Of a DNA stretch of 64,000 nucleotides, positions 1 through 8,540 are shown piece after piece. The notes beneath the pieces were generated by a model. That model saw nothing but the letters and a program-made list of their open reading frames with translations. It was not told the origin of the DNA and made no database searches. A program made the position numbers and the translations under genes. Numbering within the stretch: position 1 is the first letter of the stretch; each line of letters starts with the position of its first letter. The DNA is taken from assembly GCF_030397575.1 (NCBI RefSeq), contig NZ_JAPNXS010000001.1, positions 186,001 to 250,000 of the forward strand, given 5' to 3'. The stretch is from Psychromonas sp. 14N.309.X.WAT.B.A12. GTDB lineage: Bacteria > Pseudomonadota > Gammaproteobacteria > Enterobacterales > Psychromonadaceae.

Positions 1-597
1 AAAGATGAAGTAATTCAAGTTAAAGCACCGCATGAGGCATATTGTTTACTTCAATGTGAAGTATTAACAGAGGCATTTTTAGCCGATTACCTAGAGCAAG
101 TTATCTTAGATAAGTTACCAGAAAACGTAACTGGATTGAGTATTAGTTTACGGTCAGAGGAGATTGATACTCCCTTTTACCATTATACTCATGGTTTAAA
201 AAAACATAATGGAAACTGCCAACGCATTGCTCATGGGCATCGTTCTAAAATTGATATTTTTATTAACGATCAATACAGTAGTAAATGGGTTGAACAATGG
301 GCAGCACGCTGGACTGATATCTATTTAGCAAGTGACAGTGATGTGATCAAACGTAGCGATCTTTCATTTATTACCGAGAAACCGACCGCGGAAGTACATT
401 GTTCTGCCTATCATGCACCACAGGGGTATTTTGAATTATTAATGCCGGCTAGCCGTTGCGAGGTTTTAAATAACGATACAACGGTAGAAGAGCTCGCTCG
501 CTTTATTTGTGAAACCATTAAAGACAAAGAGGGCGAAAATAAAGTCACTGTATTCGCCTATGAAGGTATCGGAAAAGGTGCCATTGTAGAGCTTTAA
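1..597 (+). CDS. 6-pyruvoyl/6-carboxytetrahydropterin synthase-like protein (5' end outside window)
   Basis: The frame is open from the first base of the window, so the true start lies upstream and at least 198 codons are present. A TTG at 136 is an internal codon and not a convincing start. The C-terminal part carries HGHRSKIDIFI, which looks like the H-x-H metal-site strand of the pterin synthase (PTPS/QueD) fold. It ends with a T-V-E-E-L helix and a V-T-V-F-A-Y-E-G strand, like the end of that fold. These enzymes are Zn-dependent and act in queuosine or pterin synthesis. The assignment rests on these motifs only. A long two-domain PTPS-like protein typical of marine gammaproteobacteria is my best guess. 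Confidence 0.6.
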   Translation, partial: KDEVIQVKAPHEAYCLLQCEVLTEAFLADYLEQVILDKLPENVTGLSISLRSEEIDTPFYHYTHGLKKHNGNCQRIAHGHRSKIDIFINDQYSSKWVEQWAARWTDIYLASDSDVIKRSDLSFITEKPTAEVHCSAYHAPQGYFELLMPASRCEVLNNDTTVEELARFICETIKDKEGENKVTVFAYEGIGKGAIVEL

Positions 598-689
598 ACT
601 AGGCTGGGCGCTGATTGATTATGTACATTAGCAACTTCAGTTTTAATGTACATAAGGTTAAATAATATAATGATTGATAAGGATTTAAG

Positions 690-1037
690 ATGGCTGAAGA
701 AACGATTTTTAGAAAAATAATTGATAAAGAGATTCCATCGGAAACATTGTATCAAGATCATTATGTGACAGCTTTTCGTGATATCTCCCCACAGGCTCCA
801 GTGCATATTCTTATTATTCCTAATAAACTGATTCCAACTGCCAACGATATCGAGGTTGAAGATGAAGTGTTAGTGGGTAAGTTATATACGGTAGCTAAAC
901 AGTTAGCGAAAGAAGAAGGTATTGCAGAGTCAGGTTATCGTTTGATAATGAATTGTAATAGTGACGGTGGGCAAGAAGTTTACCATATACATTTACATTT
1001 ATTAGGTGGAAAAAAATTAGGAAAGTTAGTAAGTTAA
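690..1037 (+). CDS. hinT: HIT-family purine nucleoside phosphoramidase HinT
   Basis: A 115-residue protein with the complete histidine triad HIHLHLLGG at about residues 99-107, in which the middle histidine is the nucleophile. It has the N-terminal [14 protein letters not shown] segment typical of HinT. The family hydrolyses AMP-lysine and other adenosine phosphoramidates in the cytosol and works as a dimer. The length matches the E. coli protein (119 aa). It lies 65 bp before lpoB in the same direction. In E. coli hinT also neighbours lpoB (ycfM), so the order supports both assignments. Confidence 0.95.
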   Translation: MAEETIFRKIIDKEIPSETLYQDHYVTAFRDISPQAPVHILIIPNKLIPTANDIEVEDEVLVGKLYTVAKQLAKEEGIAESGYRLIMNCNSDGGQEVYHIHLHLLGGKKLGKLVS

Positions 1038-1101
1038 CTTTCTGAATTAATATATGGTAAGTTATTGATACTATTTTATTCTTTATAAGGTGGAGTTTAC
1101 G

Positions 1102-1701
1102 ATGAAAATACATACTAGTTTGTTACTGGTGATCATGAGTAGTGTAATGCTAGCGGCTTGTTCTACATCAGTAGAGCGTTTAGATGCACAACAACAGGTC
1201 GACTTAAGTGGTGCTTGGAATGACACTGACTCTCAGTTAGTGGCACAAGAAATGATCGAAGACTCTCTTTCACGCGCATGGATCAGCAAATTTGTAAGCA
1301 GTGAAGGTAAAGACCCCGCAGTCATTGTTGGTCGTATTAAAAATCTAAGTCACGAACATATTAATACCAATACTTTTGTTGCCAATATGGAACGTGAGTT
1401 GATTAATTCAGGTGAAGTACAATTTGTTGCAAGTGCTGCAAACCGTCAAGAAATTCGTGATGAACGAGCAGATCAAGATTTAAACGCTTCTGAAGCTACC
1501 CGTAAAGAAGCGGGCCAAGAGTATGGCGCAGACTTTATGATGCAAGGTCAAATCAATACCATTGTTGATGTGGATGGTACTACTCAAGTACGTTTTTACC
1601 AAGTCAACCTTGAGTTAATTAGCTTAAAGGATAATCGTAAAGTATGGATTGGTGAAAAGAAAATCAAAAAGCTTATCTCTAACAGTAAAATTCGTCCGTA
1701 A
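1102..1701 (+). CDS. lpoB: penicillin-binding protein activator LpoB (outer-membrane lipoprotein)
   Basis: I start at ATG 1102 because an AAGGTGGAG ribosome site lies about 7 nt upstream; a GTG at 1090 would overlap that site. The 199-residue product begins with a lipoprotein signal ending in LAAC (lipobox, Cys at about residue 20). The mature part has the LpoB/YcfM features SRAWISKF, VGRIKNLSHEHINT and GADFMMQGQI. In E. coli LpoB reaches from the outer membrane through the peptidoglycan to stimulate PBP1b. It is followed by two more lipoprotein genes on the same strand, which suggests an envelope operon. Confidence 0.9.
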   Translation: MKIHTSLLLVIMSSVMLAACSTSVERLDAQQQVDLSGAWNDTDSQLVAQEMIEDSLSRAWISKFVSSEGKDPAVIVGRIKNLSHEHINTNTFVANMERELINSGEVQFVASAANRQEIRDERADQDLNASEATRKEAGQEYGADFMMQGQINTIVDVDGTTQVRFYQVNLELISLKDNRKVWIGEKKIKKLISNSKIRP

Positions 1702-1718
1702 CGTTATAGATACATGAT

Positions 1719-1738
1719 TAGGCTCAGTAATGAGCCTA
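1719..1738 (+). terminator. intercistronic hairpin after lpoB
   Basis: TAGGCTCA / GTAA / TGAGCCTA forms an 8-bp perfect stem with a four-base loop, 18 bp after the lpoB stop. Only TTCTGT follows, so it is at best a weak terminator or an mRNA-stabilising hairpin between lpoB and the COG3014 gene. Confidence 0.45.
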
Positions 1739-1760
1739 TTCTGTATGAAATGGAATAACT

Positions 1761-2993
1761 ATGCATAAATTGTTACTTGCCTTTGTCTTCTTACTTTCTG
1801 GCTGTGCTCAACACAATAACAATCGACTTGCAGATGATTTACAGTTTGAAACACCAGAATCTATTCTTTCAGCATTACAAGAAACCAAGCCAGACGATAG
1901 AGATATTGCTCAGTATTACCTTAATCTAGGTTATTTACAGTTATTATCTGGGCAGTTTCCTGCATCAATCGAATCCCTATTAATCGCAAAAAAACAGATG
2001 CAATCTTTAGCTGCAACCTCTGTTTCTGAGAATATTGGGGCAGGGACCGTTAACGAAACCTTAAGAAGTTATAGTGGTTATCCACTAGATCGGGTAATGG
2101 TTCATAATATGTTAGCCTTGAGTTATTTATTTAATCGGGATATCGACGGTGCGCGGGTAGAAATGTTGCAAGCTGATGTTGCGATGAAAAAGCTAGCTGA
2201 TAAGGATTCGTTGAGTGGGCAATTAGTGAGTACCCACCTGTTGTCGGGCATTATTTATGAATTATTAGATGAGCGCTCCGATGCTTTCATTAGTTACCAA
2301 TTAGCTGAGAATATTCTTAACCAACGAAAAATAGCTTTACCAGAAGGGTTAACATTAGGTTTGTTAAGAATGAGTTTAAAGATGGGGAATGACCAAGCTT
2401 ACGACCGCTATAGTAAATCCTATCCAAACTTGGTAAAAAAAATGAAGGGTAAGGAACAAGTATTTGTATTATATTTTGATGGCGTAGTCTCTAATAAAAT
2501 ACAAGCTAGCTTGACTGTCCCTAGTTTTAATGGGCAGCAATTGATCCGCATCGCGATGCCAACATACCCTGAACGATTACCTCGCTCATTACATGCCAAA
2601 ATAAGTGATGGTGAGCAATTAGTGAGCAGTGACGTTGCTGAAAATATTAATGTTATTGCTCGAGAAGACTTAGACAAAGAGTACCCCTCCATTCTCTTAT
2701 TAACAACCACTCGAGCGATTGCCAAATATCAAGTGGTACAAGAAACAAAGAAAAAAGATCAACTGCTAGGCACCTTACTTAATTTCGCGACATTACTCAG
2801 TGAAGTTGCAGATTTACGAAGTTGGAACATGTTGCCTGCCACCATTCAGTTTGCATATTTAGAAACCAATGCCGATGATATCGTTGTGTCAACTCCTAAG
2901 ACTGTTCAAACAGATGTGGACTTAAGTTTAGGGCATCAACATGTTATTTTAGTGACTAATTTATCTGATAAAGTATGGCATTATCAACAATAA
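1761..2993 (+). CDS. COG3014-family lipoprotein with helical repeats
   Basis: A 410-residue lipoprotein. MHKLLLAFVFLLSGCAQ is a short signal peptide with lipobox LSGC (Cys 15). The N-terminal half has TPR-like helices (AQYYLNLGYLQLLSGQFPASIESL, then LALSYLFNRDIDGARVEM). The C-terminal half is a beta-rich segment with the hydrophobic stretch LLGTLLNFATLLSEVADLRSW. Together with neighbouring LpoB and LPP20 genes this matches the COG3014 family of uncharacterised gammaproteobacterial lipoproteins. Function is unknown. The gene context points to an outer-membrane or peptidoglycan-linked role, which is inference. A good ribosome site (ATGGAATAACT) precedes the ATG. Confidence 0.8.
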   Translation: MHKLLLAFVFLLSGCAQHNNNRLADDLQFETPESILSALQETKPDDRDIAQYYLNLGYLQLLSGQFPASIESLLIAKKQMQSLAATSVSENIGAGTVNETLRSYSGYPLDRVMVHNMLALSYLFNRDIDGARVEMLQADVAMKKLADKDSLSGQLVSTHLLSGIIYELLDERSDAFISYQLAENILNQRKIALPEGLTLGLLRMSLKMGNDQAYDRYSKSYPNLVKKMKGKEQVFVLYFDGVVSNKIQASLTVPSFNGQQLIRIAMPTYPERLPRSLHAKISDGEQLVSSDVAENINVIAREDLDKEYPSILLLTTTRAIAKYQVVQETKKKDQLLGTLLNFATLLSEVADLRSWNMLPATIQFAYLETNADDIVVSTPKTVQTDVDLSLGHQHVILVTNLSDKVWHYQQ

Positions 2994-3016
2994 TTGCCCT
3001 TTGTTAAGGAGTTAAC

Positions 3017-4021
3017 ATGAAAAAGATTACCTTACTTGTTTCACTATTAATCAGTGTGTTTTTGTTCAGTGCTTGTTCAAGCCAGTCCTCAGGCCAGTCT
3101 GATAATGAACGTCCAACTTGGATTGACCATGCACAGGTAGATTATCCTCAATCAGAATATTTAACGGCGGTTGGGCAAGCATCGAATCGTACCCGAGCTG
3201 GTAAAAATGCAGTCGCTAACCTATTAGAAATATTTTCAGTTAACGTAAAAGCGGAAACCAGAACATTAACAGAGGCTGTAAAGCAGGAAAGTGCGTTAGG
3301 TGTGACGATGGAAAGTTCTAGTACTTTGCAGCGGGATATACAAACTGAAACAGAACAGGCAATCCAGGGCGTAGAGATTAAACAGACTTGGCTAAGTCCA
3401 AGCGGTGAATATTATGCTTTAGCTGTTTTACATCGTCTTAGTGCTTCGCAAAATTTAACTGAATCAATTGTAGAGCTTGATCAGAAAAGCGCAGAGTTAA
3501 TCGATTACAGTATTAACCAATCCCCTAATTCTATTGCATCAATTAATGCATTACGCTCAGCACGAGATGTACAAATAACGCGTAAAATGGCTGACTACCA
3601 ATTACGTTATATCAATGGTACTGGTGTGCCTGCGGATATTTCGAGTGATAAAATTGAGCAATTAATTAAGCAAAAACTAGCTGCATTAACTATTACTGCA
3701 AAGGCAGATACCGAATCACAAGAGAAAGCAATTCAGTCTGGATTATCTTCTTTAGGGGTAAAAGTAACAGACAACGCAAACATTGAAGTCACTGGCAAAG
3801 CTGATATGACCAATCCCGCATTAATTGATGCTTGGTATTGGTTACGTGGTAGTTATGAGTTGAGCATTAGTGAAAATGGCCAAGTAATTAGTCGTAAGCG
3901 TTGGCCTATTAAGGTCTCGGCAAAACAAAAAGATCTACTTAAATTGCGCTTACAGGATAAATTAAGCAATCGAATGAACGAGTACTTACAACAATTAATT
4001 AGTGACTCTCCAACGCTTTAA
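3017..4021 (+). CDS. LPP20-family lipoprotein
   Basis: A 334-residue lipoprotein with signal MKKITLLVSLLISVFLFSAC (lipobox FSAC, Cys 20). It is followed by PTWIDHAQVDYPQSEYLTAVGQA and GKNAVANLLEIFSVNVKAET, the pattern of the LPP20 domain (Helicobacter Lpp20 family). A second, weaker copy of the fold may occupy about residues 200-330. It lies 23 bp after the COG3014 gene with AAGGAG 7 nt before ATG, so it is probably co-transcribed. The last 23 bp overlap the 3' end of panE on the other strand. The molecular role is unknown. Confidence 0.82.
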   Translation: MKKITLLVSLLISVFLFSACSSQSSGQSDNERPTWIDHAQVDYPQSEYLTAVGQASNRTRAGKNAVANLLEIFSVNVKAETRTLTEAVKQESALGVTMESSSTLQRDIQTETEQAIQGVEIKQTWLSPSGEYYALAVLHRLSASQNLTESIVELDQKSAELIDYSINQSPNSIASINALRSARDVQITRKMADYQLRYINGTGVPADISSDKIEQLIKQKLAALTITAKADTESQEKAIQSGLSSLGVKVTDNANIEVTGKADMTNPALIDAWYWLRGSYELSISENGQVISRKRWPIKVSAKQKDLLKLRLQDKLSNRMNEYLQQLISDSPTL

Positions 4022-4925
4022 TTTGTTTATATAAATCGCTTAAAATAGGCGTTTCAATATTATGTTGTTGTGCCTTTTTAATTAAATACCCATTAATAAA
4101 CTCAATTTCTGTTTCTCGACCGTAGTAAATGTCTCTGTTCATTGAAGAATAATTGTCTGCGGTTGCCGCAATGACATTAGCGACAGTGTCTTGTAATTCA
4201 TTCAAATCGAAATTTAATTGTTCAGCTTCTGCTATTGCAAAAATTTCTAATACTAAGGGCTGGATCAATGGGGCGTATTGCGCTAAACGTAATTGACCAT
4301 TTTTAATTTGATGAATGGCCGTGAGCGGATTGATGACTGCATTAATGACTAACTTTAACCAACATTTTTCAATAATACTTTGGCTAGTATGTGAATTAGG
4401 CATCACTTGTAGTAGAGGAAATAAATAATTGTTTAATATAGCTTCTATTTGTTGAGAGTTGCTAACCTGTGAGTGTCCCGGGTAAAAGCCAAAGTAACTT
4501 GGTCCAGCGCCAGTATGAGTTATTGTTAAAGTGTTAGTCAGTAAGCTAGCATTAGCAGTGCTAGCACAAATGATCGGGTTGTCAGGAAAATGTGTAGCAA
4601 CTTGTTCTGCACAACCATAACCATTATGCATTAAGATAATGGCCTGTTGTGGGTGAATATGAGTTTGCTGTTGTAATAGGGCTGGTAGTACTTGATGTGC
4701 TTTAACACACACTAACAAACTACTTTTCTGTGCCTCCAGTGACGTGTTTAGTAAATACTCACCATGAGAGATATTGAATGAGTGGCTTTTACCCATTAAG
4801 TCTGTGAGCGTTAAAGTGTTTGTAGTGAGCGGCGAGCGCGATACAATATGGCATGGGTAACCTGCTTGTAATAATTTGGCTAGCCATAAGCAACCAATCG
4901 CACCAGCGCCAATTATTTGTATCAT
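3999..4925 (-). CDS. panE: 2-dehydropantoate 2-reductase
   Basis: A 308-residue protein starting MIQIIGAGAIGCLWLAKL, which is the GxGxxG NADP-binding fold at the very N-terminus as in PanE/ApbA. Further signatures are LLVCVKAHQ, ILMHNGYGCAEQ and the C-terminal helical domain with KCWLKLVINAVINPLTA, which includes the catalytic lysine and the conserved N-x-x-x-N-P-L-T. It reduces ketopantoate to pantoate in coenzyme A synthesis. The gene stands alone on the minus strand and runs tail to tail into the LPP20 gene. Confidence 0.93.
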   Translation of the reverse strand: MIQIIGAGAIGCLWLAKLLQAGYPCHIVSRSPLTTNTLTLTDLMGKSHSFNISHGEYLLNTSLEAQKSSLLVCVKAHQVLPALLQQQTHIHPQQAIILMHNGYGCAEQVATHFPDNPIICASTANASLLTNTLTITHTGAGPSYFGFYPGHSQVSNSQQIEAILNNYLFPLLQVMPNSHTSQSIIEKCWLKLVINAVINPLTAIHQIKNGQLRLAQYAPLIQPLVLEIFAIAEAEQLNFDLNELQDTVANVIAATADNYSSMNRDIYYGRETEIEFINGYLIKKAQQHNIETPILSDLYKQIKALESH

Positions 4926-5105
4926 ATTGTTCCCTAAACCCCTAAATGACTGCCATTATTGATATAAGCATCTATTATGCTAATTTGCTGATTTAGTTAC
5001 AAGAGACAATACACCCTCTATCGTGATGCTTAGTAATAGATGATTGCTGCATTTTCTGGTAAATTCACACCCTAGAATATTTTATAGTTTTAAAAAGGAA
5101 TAAAG

Positions 5106-5588
5106 ATGCCTTCATTTGATATTGTATCAGAAATTGATTTAGTAGAAGTTAAAAATGCCGTGGATAATACCAGTCGTGAACTTGGTACACGTTATGACTT
5201 TCGCGGCGTAAAAGCATCCATTACATTGAATAAAGAAGTGGTTAAGCTAGAAGCGGAAGCTGAGATGCAAATTAATGCATTACGCGATATGTTACGTGCG
5301 AACTTAGTAAAACGTGGTGTTGATACTCGCTCTATGGATCCTGATAAATATGAGCAGTCTGGTAAGTTTTGGTCTCAAAATGTTAAGTTTAAAGTTGGTG
5401 TAGATCAACCAACGGCTAAGAAATTAGTGAAACATATTAAAGATAGCAAAATGAAAGTACAAGTATCGATTCAAGGTGATCAATTGCGTGTGACGGGTAA
5501 AAAACGCGATGACCTTCAACAAGCTATGCGCTTAGTGAAAGAGTGCGATTTAGGAATGGGTTTCCAGTTTAATAACTTTAAAGATTAA
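5106..5588 (+). CDS. yajQ: YajQ-family nucleotide/cyclic-di-GMP-binding protein
   Basis: A 160-residue protein with the YajQ start MPSFDIVSEIDLVEVKNAVD and the core TRYDFRGVKASI and KKLVKHIKDSKMKVQVSIQGDQLRVTGKKRDDLQ. The family folds as two ferredoxin-like domains. Members in Xanthomonas and Pseudomonas bind cyclic di-GMP, while the E. coli protein is also reported to bind tRNA and nucleotides. AAAAAGGAATAAAG gives a clear ribosome site. It is a single-gene unit closed by the hairpin at 5616. Confidence 0.93.
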   Translation: MPSFDIVSEIDLVEVKNAVDNTSRELGTRYDFRGVKASITLNKEVVKLEAEAEMQINALRDMLRANLVKRGVDTRSMDPDKYEQSGKFWSQNVKFKVGVDQPTAKKLVKHIKDSKMKVQVSIQGDQLRVTGKKRDDLQQAMRLVKECDLGMGFQFNNFKD

Positions 5589-5615
5589 GTTTTACTATTA
5601 CTCTTGTAGTTAAAT

Positions 5616-5651
5616 AAAGCCAAGGTACAGATAATTCTATACCTTGGCTTT
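5616..5651. terminator. bidirectional terminator between yajQ and the M15 peptidase gene
   Basis: AAAGCCAAGGTA (5616-5627) pairs perfectly with TACCTTGGCTTT (5640-5651) around a 12-nt loop. TTGTTTTTT follows on the plus strand and TTTA on the minus strand. It sits between two convergent genes and probably serves both. Confidence 0.85.
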
Positions 5652-5675
5652 TTGTTTTTTAAGAAAACTCAATAT

Positions 5676-6347
5676 TTATCTGGGTGTTAAGTTACACACA
5701 TACTGTTGATAGATATTAACTAGCTCTTGTTGGATCAACGTTTTACCTAAAATATCATGAGATTGGATTGTGTCCCGAATTAAATCTAGGTCTAATTGAA
5801 CTAAGCAAGTTTCAGAAATTGGGAAATAGCTTAAATGCCATGGTTCTTCCGCAACGCCGCCTTGATCTTTCTGGTAAGGGCGATAGAAGCCAAATTTCTG
5901 CATATTCTCACTTAACCAATCGGTTAATTCACTAAAATATCCACCATTTAAGTATTCATTTTTTTTCAGCTGTAGTGACTGACCTTGCGGTAATAAGCTT
6001 GGGTCGTATACATCGATATCGGTTCCCCAATGATGCCGACTGGCACCTGGTAGAGCTGACCAATGTAGTAGGTGGTAAAGCTTATCTAACTCATCCACAG
6101 ATTTGATATCAATAGGCTTTTCTTGTTTATCTAAAATAGCCGTGATACCTGAATACTTATTATTCCATATTTGTAATTGACGCTCAAAACTACGGAATGC
6201 ACTAGCAATATGCAAGGTAAAGCCTGCATTTTTAGCACTGTTCTGTAACCCAGTAAAGTCTGCTATTACTTGCTTATGCAGTAACCTGTTAGGTGCAAAC
6301 TCAACTAAATGAGTTTGCGATTGACCTGTCAATTCAAGTAGGTTCAT
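5676..6347 (-). CDS. M15-family (VanY-like) D-alanyl-D-alanine carboxypeptidase
   Basis: A 223-residue protein with the LAS-type zinc peptidase pattern: [11 protein letters not shown] (active-site region), [13 protein letters not shown] (zinc His and Asp spaced as in S-x-H-x-x-G-x-x-x-D) and EEPWHLSYF (catalytic Glu and last zinc His). Such enzymes trim the D-Ala end of peptidoglycan peptides. I see no clear signal peptide, so it could be cytosolic and act on muropeptides. Its ATG overlaps the dapE stop by 4 nt (ATGA), so the two are translationally coupled. Confidence 0.85.
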   Translation of the reverse strand: MNLLELTGQSQTHLVEFAPNRLLHKQVIADFTGLQNSAKNAGFTLHIASAFRSFERQLQIWNNKYSGITAILDKQEKPIDIKSVDELDKLYHLLHWSALPGASRHHWGTDIDVYDPSLLPQGQSLQLKKNEYLNGGYFSELTDWLSENMQKFGFYRPYQKDQGGVAEEPWHLSYFPISETCLVQLDLDLIRDTIQSHDILGKTLIQQELVNIYQQYVCNLTPR

Positions 6348-7477
6348 ACTAGTAAGTTTTTCAGTGTTAACTTAAAGATATCGACTAATTCATCTAACTG
6401 TGCAATATCTGTTGATTCGTTTACTTTATGAATCGTTGCATTAATGGGGCCTAATTCAACTACTTGAGCACCTGTTGGAGCAATAAAGCGCGCATCAGAA
6501 GTACCACCACTGGTCGAAAGCTCTGTAGTGATGCCGTTTGTCGCTAAAATAGCTTGAGCAACAGCATCAGTTAATGAGCCTGGCTCAGTGATAAAAGGTT
6601 GGCCGTTATAAGTCCACTTAATATCGTATTCAAAGCCAGCCTTATTCAAAATACCTTCCACTTTTTCAGTTAACATTTCAGCTGTTAGCTCTGTTGAATA
6701 ACGGAAGTTACATTGTACAACTGCATCCCCGGGTACAACATTGCTCGCACCGGTACCAGAATTGAAATTAGTAATTTGAAAACTAGTTGCAGGGAAATAC
6801 TGATTGCCTTTATCCCATTCAGTTTGTACTAATTCTGCTAAAGCAGGAGAAGCTAAATGAATCGGATTGTTAACAAGGTGCGGATAGGCAACATGTCCTT
6901 GTGTACCTTTAACGGTGATGTCTGCAGTTAATGAACCTCGACGGCCATTTTTGATAATGTCGCCAACATGGCTAGTACTTGATGGTTCACCAACTATACA
7001 GTAATCAATTTTTTCATTACGCGCTTCTAAAACATCTATCACACGTGTTGTACCGTTAATAAAAGGACCTTCTTCATCACTGGTAATTAACAGGGCAATA
7101 GACCCTTTATGATCTTGATGTTCTTCGATAAATGCTTCTAAACCTAACATGAAGCAAGCGATACCACTTTTCATGTCAGCGGCACCACGACCATATAACA
7201 TGCCATCGATAATTGTTGGTTCAAATGGTGGTGTATTCCATTTTTCTTCTGGCCCTGGTGGCACTACGTCGGTATGTCCAGCAAAACAAAACAAAGGAGC
7301 TTCAGTGCCTCTTCTTGCCCATAGGTTTAATGTATCTTCAAATTCCATTGTTTCACAAACAAAACCCAGTTTTTCTAAACGTGAGATAAGTAGGGCTTGG
7401 CATCCAGCGTCTTCCGGAGTAACAGAGCGACGACTGATTAAATCTTCTAATAACGATACGACTGGTGAATTGCTCAT
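6344..7477 (-). CDS. dapE: succinyl-diaminopimelate desuccinylase
   Basis: A 377-residue M20-family enzyme with [11 protein letters not shown] (metal His), [11 protein letters not shown] (bridging Asp), ITSDEEGP (catalytic and metal Glu) and IVGEPSS. It hydrolyses N-succinyl-LL-diaminopimelate in the lysine and meso-DAP pathway, feeding peptidoglycan. Length agrees with E. coli DapE (375 aa). It lies 9 bp after the arsC-like gene and overlaps the M15 peptidase start, forming a three-gene unit in the order yffB-like, dapE, peptidase. Confidence 0.96.
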   Translation of the reverse strand: MSNSPVVSLLEDLISRRSVTPEDAGCQALLISRLEKLGFVCETMEFEDTLNLWARRGTEAPLFCFAGHTDVVPPGPEEKWNTPPFEPTIIDGMLYGRGAADMKSGIACFMLGLEAFIEEHQDHKGSIALLITSDEEGPFINGTTRVIDVLEARNEKIDYCIVGEPSSTSHVGDIIKNGRRGSLTADITVKGTQGHVAYPHLVNNPIHLASPALAELVQTEWDKGNQYFPATSFQITNFNSGTGASNVVPGDAVVQCNFRYSTELTAEMLTEKVEGILNKAGFEYDIKWTYNGQPFITEPGSLTDAVAQAILATNGITTELSTSGGTSDARFIAPTGAQVVELGPINATIHKVNESTDIAQLDELVDIFKLTLKNLLV

Positions 7478-7486
7478 TGTATTTCC

Positions 7487-7837
7487 TTATACAGCAAAAA
7501 AAGATTGATAGTTTTTGGCATTAAATCCAACAATGGCTTTACCATTATGAATAATAAGAGGGCGTTTAATTAAAGTAGGTGACTCAATGAAAAGAGCACT
7601 TACGGTATGTTCACCAAGGTTTTCTTTTTGCTGATCTGTTAGTGCGCGGTAACTGGTACTGCGTTTATTTAATAGCTCATCCCATGAAGTCACTGTGTAA
7701 AATTGAGTTAATAGTGTGTCATCTAACCCATCTTTGCGGTAATCATGAAAAGTGAATGCAATATCGTTTTCTTTTAGCCATTTCTGTGCTTTTTTTATGG
7801 TATCGCAATTAGGGATACCGTACATAGTTGTTGTCAT
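7487..7837 (-). CDS. ArsC/Spx-family reductase-like protein (YffB type)
   Basis: I start at ATG 7837 (MTTTMYGIPNCDTIKKAQKW, 116 aa). The longer frame to 7903 adds 22 residues with no family resemblance. The thioredoxin-like fold has the single N-terminal cysteine in PNCDTIKK where arsenate reductase has its nucleophile, and the later RPLIIHNGKAIVGFN strand. E. coli YffB, also next to dapE, is of this type and has no proven arsenate reductase activity. The first gene of the yffB-dapE-peptidase unit. Confidence 0.85.
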   Translation of the reverse strand: MTTTMYGIPNCDTIKKAQKWLKENDIAFTFHDYRKDGLDDTLLTQFYTVTSWDELLNKRSTSYRALTDQQKENLGEHTVSALFIESPTLIKRPLIIHNGKAIVGFNAKNYQSFFAV

Positions 7838-7918
7838 TAAGAATGCTTCTAATGTGAAATAAAAAGATAAATGATTGTAACAAGAAAGAGAAGTTAAGAA
7901 CAAGGTAGGGCTAAAATG

Positions 7919-7944
7919 AAAAAAGCCGCAAAAGCGACTTTTTT
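7919..7944 (-). terminator. terminator of the PTS operon (after crr)
   Basis: On the minus strand AAAAAAGTCGC / TTTT / GCGGCTTTTTT forms an 11-bp stem with one G-T pair and ends in a six-T run. It lies 19 bp past the crr stop. Confidence 0.85.
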
Positions 7945-7962
7945 ATCGAAGGATAGTTATGA

Positions 7963-8472
7963 TTATTTAACGATTTTAAGTACAGGGTCAGACGCCACTT
8001 CAACAGTGCCTGACATTTTCTGTAACTCTTTAATTTCATCCATGTTAGAAATAACAACAGGCGTTAAAATAGATTTTGCTTTTTCGGTTAATAAAGCTAG
8101 ATCAAATTCGATGATAGTATCACCTGCTTTTACTTTCTGTCCTTCTTGAGCAATACGCGTGAAACCTTCGCCTTTTAACTCAACAGTATCGATACCAAAG
8201 TGTACGAATAGTTCAATACCATCCGTAGATTCTAACGAAAATGCATGGTTAGTTTCGAAAATCTTACCAATTTCTCCGTCACATGGTGCGACCATTTTGT
8301 TACCAGTAGGACGAATAGCAATACCATCACCAACAATTTTTTCAGCAAAAACAACATCTGGCACATCTTCAATAGCAATTATTTCACCCGATAAAGGTGC
8401 AATAATATCAATAGTATTTGCTGTTTGTGTATTACCGCTAACCGCTTTTTTTAAAGAATCAAAAAAACCCAT
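7963..8472 (-). CDS. crr: PTS glucose-type EIIA component (IIA-Glc)
   Basis: Start set at ATG 8472 ([13 protein letters not shown]), with TTGGAG 9 nt upstream. This gives 169 residues, the same length as E. coli IIA-Glc. It has [15 protein letters not shown], the first zinc/phosphotransfer histidine in FETNHAFSL and the phosphorylated one in [12 protein letters not shown]. It passes phosphate from HPr to sugar-specific EIIBC and, unphosphorylated, blocks other uptake systems. Last gene of ptsH-ptsI-crr, 68 bp after ptsI. Confidence 0.96.
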   Translation of the reverse strand: MGFFDSLKKAVSGNTQTANTIDIIAPLSGEIIAIEDVPDVVFAEKIVGDGIAIRPTGNKMVAPCDGEIGKIFETNHAFSLESTDGIELFVHFGIDTVELKGEGFTRIAQEGQKVKAGDTIIEFDLALLTEKAKSILTPVVISNMDEIKELQKMSGTVEVASDPVLKIVK

Positions 8473-8502
8473 ATAACTAAACTCCAATTTAATAAAATAA
8501 AA

Positions 8503-8530
8503 AGGGAGGTAAGTACAAGCTCACCTCACT
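8503..8530 (-). other. imperfect hairpin between ptsI and crr
   Basis: On the minus strand the GTGAGGTGAG and CTTACCTCCC halves can pair with mismatches around a short loop, just upstream of the crr ribosome site. It lacks a T run, so it is more likely an mRNA processing or stability element than a terminator. Confidence 0.3.
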
Positions 8531-8540
8531 TATCAATCAG

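Noticed and set aside
594-806. Small minus-strand gene over the hinT start
   Set aside because: It overlaps the well-supported hinT gene, has no ribosome site of note, and its composition is that of a shadow frame.
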